Shown: piece after piece, positions 1 through 7,111 of the stretch
How the letters are laid out: every line of letters begins with the position of its first letter
Position numbering within the stretch: the stretch's first letter is position 1
Source: Sphingobacterium thalpophilum
GTDB lineage: Bacteria > Bacteroidota > Bacteroidia > Flavobacteriales > Flavobacteriaceae
DNA length: 20,027 nucleotides
Direction of reading: 5' to 3'
NCBI GenBank assembly: GCA_943328865.2
Contig: CALQBR020000002.1
Span: 1 to 20,027 of the forward strand
Notes under the pieces: generated by a model
Database searches by the model: none
Told to the model about the DNA's origin: nothing
The model's input: only the letters and a program-made list of their open reading frames with translations
Position numbers and translations under genes: made by a program

Positions 1-77
1 AAACGGGGGTAAAACACAATCCCAGCATAATCAATATGTTGAAATCTAATTTTTTCTTCTTTAATAAAATAACTCAT
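1..77 (-). CDS. Acyl-CoA thioesterase, 4-hydroxybenzoyl-CoA thioesterase family (partial, 5' part only)
   Basis: The minus strand from 77 reads an ATG and 25 full codons before the window ends. The visible N-terminus carries the family signature around residues 12-25 (F-Q-H-I-D-Y-A-G-I-V-F-Y-P-R), which matches the catalytic-loop region of hotdog-fold 4-hydroxybenzoyl-CoA thioesterases. Asp16 falls at the position of the catalytic Asp17 of the Pseudomonas enzyme. The start lies 31 bp downstream of the aryl-CoA ligase stop, so it is probably the next gene of the same operon. By family it would hydrolyse an aromatic or short acyl-CoA ester, either to rescue CoA or as a pathway step. The substrate cannot be judged from this fragment, and most of the protein is outside the window. 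Confidence 0.85.
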   Translation of the reverse strand, partial: MSYFIKEEKIRFQHIDYAGIVFYPR

Positions 78-108
78 AATAAGTAGTTTATGTTGTTTAT
101 ATAAAGCA

Positions 109-1710
109 TTACTTTAATTTAAATCGTTGGATTTTTCCAGTCTCTGTTTTAGGCAACACTTCATGAAAACGAATTTCTCTAGGGTATTTGTAAGGTGCCG
201 CCACTTGCTTAAACCAATCTTGAATGGATTTAGCCAGTTCAGGACTTGCTTTTGAAGGGTCTTTTAAAACAATGTTAGCACAAACCAACATTCCTCGACT
301 TTCGTCTGGCAAACCTACCACCGCACATTCCAGAATCGCTTCATGTGTAATCAAAACACTTTCTACTTCAATAGCGGCAATGTTATATCCAGATGAAATA
401 ATCATGTCATCCCCACGGGCTATAAACCAAAAATAACCATTCTCGTCTTTCTTGAAAATATCTCCTGTAATATTCCAGCCCTTTTCAACATATTCTTTCT
501 GTTTCTCTTCTCGATTGAGGTATTTGCATCCAGTAATTCCTCTAACAGCCAATCTACCCGGTTCATTGATTGGTGTTTCGTTTCCTTTTAAATCAACAAT
601 TTTAGCTTCATAACCTAAAATAGGAACACCCGTAGCGCCGGGCTTCATATTACTTTCATTGGAGGAAATAAAAATATGCAACATTTCGGTCGCCCCAATG
701 CCATCAATAATTTTTAATCCTGTAGCCTCATACCAATCTTCCCAAACCTTTAAAGGAAGTGTTTCTCCAGCCGATACACATTTACGCAAGCTAGACAAAT
801 CAAATTCATTTACTTTGGTGGTAATTACTCTCCAAGCGGTTGGGGCAGTAAACAAAATACTGACTTTATATTCCTGAATGGCTTGTAATAATAATTCAGG
901 TGATGGTTTTTCTATTAAGAAAGCAGTAGCTCCATAATATAATGGAAATAAAACCAAACCGCCTAAACCAAAAGTAAATCCTAACGGCGGACTTCCTGCA
1001 AATACATCATTTGTTGTAGGTTGTAAGGAATATTTTGGGAATGCCTCGCAAATATTTAAAATATCTTTATGGTAATGTGCGGTCATTTTAGGCAATCCGG
1101 TGGTTCCAGAAGTAAACCCAATTAAACAAACACTATCTGACTTGGAGTGGTAGTTTGTAAAAGTTTTGGGCTTTGTGCTCATTAAAGTTTCTAAATCAAA
1201 ACTTTCTTTCTCTAAACCGTCAAATTTAGATACGTGTTTCAAGAATGAAGAAGAAATCAAATCCATTTCCGTTTCCAAATGCTTATCGCAAAAAGCATGT
1301 GAAATTTCGGCACAATCAATTATAGTTGTAAGTTCTTTTGAACGAAGTAGCGGCATAGTAGAAACTACAATTCCTCCTGCTTTTAATACCGCAAACCAAC
1401 AAGCCACCATCATCGGATTGTTCGCTGAGCGAATCAACACCCGATTACCTGATTGAAATTCTAAATTATCAACCAATACATGTGCGATTTGATTGGACTT
1501 CTCATATAAATCCTGATACGTCCAAGTCAAATCAAAATTACGTAACGCAATTTTACTACCATTTCCTGCTTTGATGTGATGGTCTAGTAATTTATCGACA
1601 CAGTTAAGCATTTCTGGATGTTCAAAAACAGCAGAAGGGAAGTGATATTCTGGTTGTAAATCAGCATGAGGTAAATGTTGGTGAGCAAAATTATCTTCGT
1701 AATGCTTCAT
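109..1710 (-). CDS. Aryl-CoA ligase of the benzoate / 2-aminobenzoate class
   Basis: This 533-residue protein is a class I adenylate-forming enzyme that would activate an aromatic acid with ATP and CoA. The phosphate-binding loop is at 198-209 (GFTSGTTGLPKM), the A5 motif at 337-347 (GIGATEMLHIF), the TGD aspartate at 417, and the C-terminal catalytic lysine at 526 in ETGKIQRFK. The A5 sequence with TEMLHIF is typical of benzoate and 2-aminobenzoate CoA ligases rather than fatty-acid or acetate ligases. Length is normal for that group. It sits 48 bp downstream of the monooxygenase/reductase fusion and 31 bp before the thioesterase. A ligase next to a 2-aminobenzoyl-CoA monooxygenase/reductase points to anthranilate as substrate, which is inference from context. 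Benzoate, salicylate or a substituted benzoate remain possible. Confidence 0.9.
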   Translation of the reverse strand: MKHYEDNFAHQHLPHADLQPEYHFPSAVFEHPEMLNCVDKLLDHHIKAGNGSKIALRNFDLTWTYQDLYEKSNQIAHVLVDNLEFQSGNRVLIRSANNPMMVACWFAVLKAGGIVVSTMPLLRSKELTTIIDCAEISHAFCDKHLETEMDLISSSFLKHVSKFDGLEKESFDLETLMSTKPKTFTNYHSKSDSVCLIGFTSGTTGLPKMTAHYHKDILNICEAFPKYSLQPTTNDVFAGSPPLGFTFGLGGLVLFPLYYGATAFLIEKPSPELLLQAIQEYKVSILFTAPTAWRVITTKVNEFDLSSLRKCVSAGETLPLKVWEDWYEATGLKIIDGIGATEMLHIFISSNESNMKPGATGVPILGYEAKIVDLKGNETPINEPGRLAVRGITGCKYLNREEKQKEYVEKGWNITGDIFKKDENGYFWFIARGDDMIISSGYNIAAIEVESVLITHEAILECAVVGLPDESRGMLVCANIVLKDPSKASPELAKSIQDWFKQVAAPYKYPREIRFHEVLPKTETGKIQRFKLK

Positions 1711-1758
1711 AACTTAAAATACGTTTTTCTGTTTTTAATAATAATTCGTGAGTAAGAA

Positions 1759-4062
1759 TTAGGCTGTTTTATGACTAATTGGTTTTAACGCTTTTTTCAT
1801 TCCTTCCATCATTTTACGTTCCGCTCCTTTATAAGGGTACAAATGAGAAGTGCCTGAAATATATTGATCTGGGATATCAGTGGTTTTGTATTGCTCGTAG
1901 GCTTGTGCATTACGAACAAAGTTAGCATCTAATAATAAAGGTCTGCCTAAAGCGACTAAATCCGCTCTACCGTTTAACAAAATAGTATTGATTTGATCAA
2001 TATCCTGAATGTATCCTGCAGTAATTGTAGGAACATTAGCTTCGTGTTTAACCATATCAGAGAAAGGAGTTTGCCACATTCTTCCCATCTGTGGTTTTTG
2101 TCCTGCAACCGTATTTCCTGTCGAAACATTAATAATATCAGCTCCTGCTTCCTTAAAGGCTTTTGCAATAACGATCACATCGGCTTCGGTAATTCCATTA
2201 TCAGCCCAATCCGTGGCCGAAATACGAACCGACATTGGTTTATCTGATGAAAAAGCATGACGCATGGCTGTAAAAACACGTAAAGGGAACTTCAATCTAT
2301 TTTGGATATTTCCTCCAAATTCATCCTTTCTGGTATTGGTTAAAGGAGAAAGAAAAGACGCTAATAAAAATCCATGGTGCGCTTGCAATTCAATCATATC
2401 AAATCCCGCATGATCGGCATTTTGAGTCGCCTGAACAAATTGCTCACAAACCAAATCCATATCATTTGCATCCATTGCTTTTGGAGTAGCCGATTTTTCA
2501 TTTAAGGCAATCGCAGAGGCGGAAAGTAAATCCCACCCGTTTTCTAAGGCCCCAGCGGGTTGTTCTCCTGGTTTTTTAGTTGCTCCTTTACGGCCAGAAT
2601 GCCCTAATTGAATTCCGATTTTAGTAGCACTATTTTGATGCACGAAATCAGTTACTTTTTCCCAAGCAAGTACTTGTTTTTCATTGTATATACCCGCACA
2701 TCCTAAAGTGATTCTTCCATTTTCTGAAACCGCTGTCATTTCTGTTAAAATCAGTCCCACACCACCCGTAGCACGAGCGCCATAGTGAACCAAATGCCAA
2801 TCTGAAACCAATCCGTTTTCAGCAACATACTGTCCCATCGGGCTCATAACAATTCGGTTAGGAATCGTTAGATTTCCAATTTTATAAGGGGTAAAAGCAG
2901 CTGGTGTGTTTGGATTAAAGTTTCCTTTTGCATTGAACTCCGTTAATACTTTTTCAGGAAAAGCAGCATCTCGAATAGCAAGATTTTCGTATGTTATTTT
3001 TTTAGAACGTGTCATTACCCCAAAGGCAAATTGCATAAAATCATGGTCTTTATATCGATCCATGTGCTCAAACCAATCTAACGATACATTGGCAGCATAC
3101 TGAATCATTTCTACTGTATTGCGTCTAGAATTTTCATATTGTTCGAAAGCCGCAGGAATATCTTTGGTATTGGCTACAACTGCATCCGATAATGCAATAG
3201 CACTTTCCATAGCTAATTTCGTCCCTGAACCAATAGAGTAGTGGGCGGTTGCTTTAGCATCACCAATTAAGACAATATTATCTTTATGCCATTTATCGTT
3301 TGTAATTGCTGGAAATTGTCTCCAATGTGAACGATTTGAAATCAATCCGTGTCCGTCTAATTCTTCTTTAAACAATTCACTGATTTTAGCAATCGTATCG
3401 TCTTCGTTCGTTACTTCAAAACCGGCATTTTGCCATGTTTCGTCTGAACATTCAAAAATCCAAGTACTCATTCCCGCTTCATATTGATAGGAATGCGCTA
3501 CAATCATTCCGTGAGGCGTATTTCTAAAGAAATAAGTAAATGCATCTAATGGTTTTGTAGAACCCAACCAAACAAAGCGGTTCTTTTTCATTTCGATTTT
3601 AGTTCCAAAGGCACTTGCAAATTGCTCTCGAATAGCACTATTGATTCCATCAGAAGCTACGATTACATCCGAATCTGAAAATTGAGATAAATCGCTAACA
3701 TCAATATTGGTTTCAAAATTTAATTTTACACCTTCTTCTTGACATCGCTGTTGTAATAATTGCAAAAGCGTTTTACGAGAGCAGCCACAAAATCCGTTTC
3801 CAGAAATATTTACAATTTCACCATCTCTAGCTACCGCAAGATCATCCCAATAAGCAAATTTGCTACGAATTAAATCATACGATTGGATGTCTCGGGTTAA
3901 AAATTCGCCCAAGGTTTCGTCAGAAAAAACGACTCCAAAACCAAAACTATCGTCTGGTTTGTTGCGTTCGTATATGGTTATATCGCAATCTGGCATTGCT
4001 TTTTTAGTTAAAATCGAAAAATAAAGTCCACCAGGACCTCCACCAATAACTGTTATTTTCAT
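1759..4062 (-). CDS. 2-aminobenzoyl-CoA monooxygenase/reductase-type fusion (salicylyl-CoA 5-hydroxylase-like)
   Basis: The 767-residue protein joins two flavoenzymes. Residues 1 to about 385 form a FAD aromatic hydroxylase: the dinucleotide loop GGGPGG is at 7-12 and the second FAD motif (IGDAKATAHYSIGSG) at 266-280. Residues from about 390 to the end form an old-yellow-enzyme FMN barrel: N-terminal IGNLTIPNRIVMSPM at 395-409, GHSGRKG at 487-493, the AHHGFLLASFLSP active-site segment at 561-573, and GRP at 706-708. This architecture is known for 2-aminobenzoyl-CoA monooxygenase/reductase, which hydroxylates the CoA ester and then reduces the ring without cleaving it, and for proteins annotated salicylyl-CoA 5-hydroxylase/oxidoreductase. 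The adjacent CoA ligase supports a CoA-ester substrate. The start is 1 bp past the stop of the upstream gene (TAAAATG), implying translational coupling. The exact substrate is inferred. Confidence 0.9.
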   Translation of the reverse strand: MKITVIGGGPGGLYFSILTKKAMPDCDITIYERNKPDDSFGFGVVFSDETLGEFLTRDIQSYDLIRSKFAYWDDLAVARDGEIVNISGNGFCGCSRKTLLQLLQQRCQEEGVKLNFETNIDVSDLSQFSDSDVIVASDGINSAIREQFASAFGTKIEMKKNRFVWLGSTKPLDAFTYFFRNTPHGMIVAHSYQYEAGMSTWIFECSDETWQNAGFEVTNEDDTIAKISELFKEELDGHGLISNRSHWRQFPAITNDKWHKDNIVLIGDAKATAHYSIGSGTKLAMESAIALSDAVVANTKDIPAAFEQYENSRRNTVEMIQYAANVSLDWFEHMDRYKDHDFMQFAFGVMTRSKKITYENLAIRDAAFPEKVLTEFNAKGNFNPNTPAAFTPYKIGNLTIPNRIVMSPMGQYVAENGLVSDWHLVHYGARATGGVGLILTEMTAVSENGRITLGCAGIYNEKQVLAWEKVTDFVHQNSATKIGIQLGHSGRKGATKKPGEQPAGALENGWDLLSASAIALNEKSATPKAMDANDMDLVCEQFVQATQNADHAGFDMIELQAHHGFLLASFLSPLTNTRKDEFGGNIQNRLKFPLRVFTAMRHAFSSDKPMSVRISATDWADNGITEADVIVIAKAFKEAGADIINVSTGNTVAGQKPQMGRMWQTPFSDMVKHEANVPTITAGYIQDIDQINTILLNGRADLVALGRPLLLDANFVRNAQAYEQYKTTDIPDQYISGTSHLYPYKGAERKMMEGMKKALKPISHKTA

Positions 4063-4063
4063 T

Positions 4064-4669
4064 TTATGTTCTTTTTACGGAGAAGATTTCCCCTAATTTT
4101 GAATAGTTTGAACCTGCCAATCGAGCTACAGGCTTATACGTTTCTAAGTTAATTTTATAATTATCAAGCAGAACGGTCTCGTCTACGTGAAACATTACGA
4201 CTTTACCAATTATTATGGTAGCTCCGCCAAATTTATGATTTTCCAAAGAATAATGGTGCACTAATTCGCACTCCATTGTGATGGGACTTTCCTTAACACG
4301 CGGCGCTTTTATTTTTACAGAGGGAATCGGAGTAAGGTTTGCCAATTCAAACTCACTTTCATAAGAAGGAATAGGCTGAGCAGTCAAATTCATTTGCTCT
4401 ACTAGCGCTTCTGTGACCATGTTTACTACAAATTGTTTCGTGGCCAAAACATTATTCAAGGTGTCTTTGTTGGTATCATTTCCTCTAACAGTAGAAAACA
4501 TAACATGGGGTGGATCGTCACCCACTGCGTTAAAAAAAGAAAATGGCGCTAAATTATAAATACCATCTTCACTAACCGTTGAAATCCAGCCAATTGGTCT
4601 TGGAATAATAGCACCCGTTAATAATTTATAGATAGCCGATTGTTCAATCTCTTGAGGGTCGAATTGCAT
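4064..4669 (-). CDS. Flavin reductase-like FMN-binding split-barrel protein
   Basis: The 201-residue protein belongs to the flavin reductase / DIM6-NTAB family. Family features are visible in the N-terminal half: PRPIGWISTVS at about 24-34 and YNLAPFSFFN at about 39-48, which line the flavin pocket in this fold. No signal peptide or membrane segment is visible, so it is probably cytoplasmic. It is the first gene of the leftward operon and ends 1 bp before the monooxygenase/reductase fusion. It could supply reduced flavin, act as an FMN oxidoreductase on a pathway intermediate, or bind flavin in another role. The fusion next to it should carry its own bound flavins, so the partner role is not obvious. 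Confidence 0.82.
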   Translation of the reverse strand: MQFDPQEIEQSAIYKLLTGAIIPRPIGWISTVSEDGIYNLAPFSFFNAVGDDPPHVMFSTVRGNDTNKDTLNNVLATKQFVVNMVTEALVEQMNLTAQPIPSYESEFELANLTPIPSVKIKAPRVKESPITMECELVHHYSLENHKFGGATIIIGKVVMFHVDETVLLDNYKINLETYKPVARLAGSNYSKLGEIFSVKRT

Positions 4670-4702
4670 TTTGTAATAGTTTCTACAAATTAATAAAAAA
4701 AA

Positions 4703-4714
4703 TAGTAATTACTA
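4703..4714. promoter_or_regulatory. Candidate operator: 12-bp perfect palindrome
   Basis: TAGTAATTACTA is a perfect palindrome whose nearer edge lies 33 bp upstream of the flavin-reductase-like start. Its position suits a repressor site for the aromatic-acid operon. In AT-rich DNA such short palindromes also occur by chance, and no regulator gene is present in the window. Confidence 0.3.
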
Positions 4715-4759
4715 CTTAGTTTTTGCAAACAAATTATCAATATGGATTTCTAGTATTCT

Positions 4760-4767
4760 CAAATTTA
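4760..4767 (-). promoter_or_regulatory. Candidate -7 box of the aromatic-acid operon
   Basis: Read on the minus strand this is TAAATTTG, an exact match to the Bacteroidetes TAnnTTTG element, giving a leader of roughly 80 nt to the start at 4669. No TTG is seen 17-23 bp upstream, so the call is weak. Confidence 0.35.
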
Positions 4768-4877
4768 TCCTTTAAAACACTTGTGATAATAAACTTAGTA
4801 GAAAGGGCATTTTTTAAAGTAACTCTAATCAGCTCCTTTAGAAAATGGTAAATAAGGAACAATTTTACTTTTTATTA

Positions 4878-4885
4878 TATATTTG
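4878..4885 (+). promoter_or_regulatory. Candidate -7 box of the WG-repeat gene
   Basis: TATATTTG matches TAnnTTTG and would give a leader of about 95 nt before the ATG at 4987. No TTG is seen at the usual upstream distance. Confidence 0.35.
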
Positions 4886-4986
4886 TCATTCATAATGTAT
4901 ATTAGTGCTGATTTTAAAGCAATTAAGATGTGCTAAAAAAATAATCAACCTTTTAAGTTGCAAAATAAGTTTAAATTTAATTTAAT

Positions 4987-6615
4987 ATGAGAAAGTTATC
5001 GTTGTTGATTTTTTGTTTATTATCAGGTATATTTTGCTACTCACAAACGTTTACTGCCAATAAATACAATAAAACTAATTCTGAAATTATATACTTTAAT
5101 GGAAAGTATGGGCTCATAGATGAAAAGCATAACTGGATTATAAATCCTATTTATGATGAATTAAATAAATATTATTGGGCTAACAATCACGATATTTTTG
5201 ATTCAAAAGGATTTTTATTAGCTTCAAAAAACGGAAAATATGGTTTTATAAATGAAAAAGAGGAAATAAAAATTCCATTTATATTTAATGATTTAGATAG
5301 TTTTGATAAAAACGGAAATACTATAGCCTCAATAATAGACCTAGCTTCAAATAAAGAAAAATTTGGAGTAATTAACCGATTTGGAGATTGGATATTAAAG
5401 CCTATTTATGAAAAAATAACTTCCTATTCAGAAGATGATATTTTTGATAAAAAAGGATTCTTGTTGGTTAAAAACAATAATAAATTTGGTATTATTGATA
5501 AAAACAATGTAGTCAAGACACCATTTTTGTTTGACTATTTATCTAATTTTGATAGTAAAGGTTTTGCAATTGCTTGTACATGTATAAAAACAATTGAAAT
5601 TCCTGATTTAATAGACAAAAAGATGATGGATATCACATCAGATGATAAATGTGGTATAATAGATAGAAAAGGGAATTGGCTTGTTCAGCCTGTTTATGAT
5701 AAAATAATGCGTTATTCAGAAGCGACTATTTTTGACCAAAAGGGGTTTTTGAAAGTTGGTGTAGGATTGAAACAGGGGTTTATAGACAGAAAAGGAAAAC
5801 TATTTACTATTTCTGATAATCCATTCAAACTTCATAATTATGTAAATGATTTGACAATATCATTATTAACTGATACTATTTCTAACACGAATTATCCTAA
5901 ATATAAATTTGGCATAATTAATAGAAAAGGATATTGGGTCATACCTGCTATTTATGATCACATAGAAAACTATGATGGAGATGTAGATAAAGAATTGTTT
6001 GATTCTTTTGGGTTTTTACTAGTTGAAAAAAATAATAAATGGGGATTTGTAGATTCTAAAAATAATATTAAAATTCCTACATCCTTTGATGAATTAACTT
6101 CTTTTGATATTCATAATCATAGTATAGCTAGTTTAAAGGATAGTGTTTATAATTCAGAAAGTGAACAATATGAAGAATTTTTTAAAACTGGAATTATAGA
6201 TAGAAGAGGAAAATGGTTGCTTAATCCCGACTTTGACGAAATTTTAGCTTATAGAGATTCCATAAAAATTTATAATAGTTATTCAGATCCTAAAGGGTAT
6301 TTTAAGATTAAAAAAAATGATAAATGGGGTTTTTTGGATATCGATTTTAAGGTTAAAGTACCTTTTATATTTGATACTCTATATGATTTTGACGATAAAG
6401 ATTTTGCATGTGCTTGTACTAAAATAGAAGAAAGTTATACTGGTAAAATATGTGGTTTTATTAACAGAAAAGGGGAATGGGTTATACCACCTCAATTTGA
6501 ATTATTAAGACCATTTAATAGAATTGGATTAGCTATAGCGATATTGAATAATAAGAAAGGATATATTAATAGAAAAGGTGAGCTCATTTTGGAATTTGAT
6601 AATCAAACCGATTAG
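4987..6615 (+). CDS. Secreted WG-repeat protein with 12 repeats
   Basis: The 542-residue protein starts with a signal peptide (two positive residues, a hydrophobic stretch to about residue 17, likely cleavage at S19-Q20), so it is exported. The rest is almost entirely WG-type repeats, each an aromatic or variant residue then Gly, I-I/N-D/N-R/K-K-G, then a P-x-x-Y/F-D/E turn. The pair position before Ile/Phe falls at 41, 85, 126, 167, 222, 263, 308, 352, 401, 447, 489 and 524. Odd and even repeats differ: odd ones carry W-I/L-x-x-P-x-Y-D, even ones carry K-I/V-P-F-x-F-D. The pair is therefore the true repeating unit, present six times. No catalytic motif is seen. WG repeats are thought to be protein- or ligand-binding modules, but the role here is unknown. 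The gene looks richer in A/T than its neighbours. It is followed 37 bp later by another secreted repeat protein. Confidence 0.9.
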   Translation: MRKLSLLIFCLLSGIFCYSQTFTANKYNKTNSEIIYFNGKYGLIDEKHNWIINPIYDELNKYYWANNHDIFDSKGFLLASKNGKYGFINEKEEIKIPFIFNDLDSFDKNGNTIASIIDLASNKEKFGVINRFGDWILKPIYEKITSYSEDDIFDKKGFLLVKNNNKFGIIDKNNVVKTPFLFDYLSNFDSKGFAIACTCIKTIEIPDLIDKKMMDITSDDKCGIIDRKGNWLVQPVYDKIMRYSEATIFDQKGFLKVGVGLKQGFIDRKGKLFTISDNPFKLHNYVNDLTISLLTDTISNTNYPKYKFGIINRKGYWVIPAIYDHIENYDGDVDKELFDSFGFLLVEKNNKWGFVDSKNNIKIPTSFDELTSFDIHNHSIASLKDSVYNSESEQYEEFFKTGIIDRRGKWLLNPDFDEILAYRDSIKIYNSYSDPKGYFKIKKNDKWGFLDIDFKVKVPFIFDTLYDFDDKDFACACTKIEESYTGKICGFINRKGEWVIPPQFELLRPFNRIGLAIAILNNKKGYINRKGELILEFDNQTD

Positions 6616-6652
6616 AATAATTAAAAAACGTTCTCATTATAAAAAATCAATT

Positions 6653-7072
6653 ATGAAAAAGAACTTATGTGTATTACTATTACTGATCACTCAAATTACT
6701 TTACATGCACAAAGGATTAAGCAAAAAGATAAGTACGGAAACTCTATTGTCTATATAGATGGTTTGACGCTAAAGTCTAAAGATAAATACGGGGCACCTC
6801 TTTTCTACAATGATGGACAAATCATTAAGGTTAAAGATAAATATGGTCAACCGCTCTATTTTTTAGACGGAAATACAGTCCGCATTAAGGATAAATATGG
6901 AGTTGCTTTATACTTTTTTGATGGACAAACCATAAGGCAAACAGACAAATATGGAAAAGCTCTCTATTTTGTAGATGGACAAACCCTTCGGATAAAAGAC
7001 AAATATGGACTTTCAGTTTACTATTTTGAAGGTATTCCAGAGAAATGGGCGATTGTTTGTTTGATTAGATAA
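6653..7072 (+). CDS. Small secreted protein with six 18-residue repeats (beta-flower-like)
   Basis: I choose the ATG at 6653, giving 139 residues, because it begins directly with a signal peptide (MKK, hydrophobic stretch, likely cleavage LHA-Q at 19/20). An in-frame ATG at 6578 would place an unlikely basic extension ahead of it and overlap the previous gene. The mature protein is six tandem 18-residue units of the form K-D-K-Y-G-x-x-L-Y-F-x-D-G-x-T-I-R-x, ending in a short tail with EKWAIVCLIR. The pattern resembles the small Bacteroidetes proteins annotated as 5-fold beta-flower, here with six units; that comparison is from memory. It has no visible enzyme motif. It lies 37 bp after the WG-repeat gene and 39 bp before acs, so co-transcription with the WG gene is likely. 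Confidence 0.82.
   Translation: MKKNLCVLLLLITQITLHAQRIKQKDKYGNSIVYIDGLTLKSKDKYGAPLFYNDGQIIKVKDKYGQPLYFLDGNTVRIKDKYGVALYFFDGQTIRQTDKYGKALYFVDGQTLRIKDKYGLSVYYFEGIPEKWAIVCLIR
6725..7048 (+). repeat. Six tandem 54-bp coding repeats
   Basis: The codon pair for Asp-Lys before Tyr-Gly begins at 6728, 6782, 6836, 6890, 6944 and 6998, exactly 54 bp apart each time. The units have diverged at DNA level (GATAAGTACGG to GACAAATATGG) while the protein motif is kept, so the array is not a recent expansion. Confidence 0.9.
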
Positions 7073-7111
7073 TGATAATAAAAACAACTTAGAATCAAAT
7101 ATAACATCGCT

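Larger units (their letters stand above)
4670..4986. other. Divergent intergenic region between catabolic operon and WG-repeat gene
   Basis: No convincing coding sequence is visible in these 317 bp. They contain candidate -7 boxes facing both ways (TAAATTTG on the minus strand, TATATTTG on the plus strand), neither with a well-placed upstream TTG. A 12-bp perfect palindrome lies close to the leftward operon start. The right end is very AT-rich. Confidence 0.7.

Noticed and set aside
6578..6652. An upstream ATG that would extend the 18-residue-repeat protein by 25 residues
   Set aside because: The extension is basic, overlaps the WG gene end, and hides a clean signal peptide that starts at 6653.
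6725..7048. The 54-bp periodic repeats considered as a CRISPR or minisatellite array
   Set aside because: There are no constant repeats with unique spacers. The units are in frame, diverged at DNA level and conserved at protein level, so this is a protein repeat.
4987..7072. Idea that the repeat-protein pair is a toxin/immunity or phage-defence module
   Set aside because: No toxin, nuclease, ATPase or delivery domain is visible, and both proteins carry export signals; nothing in the sequence supports it.
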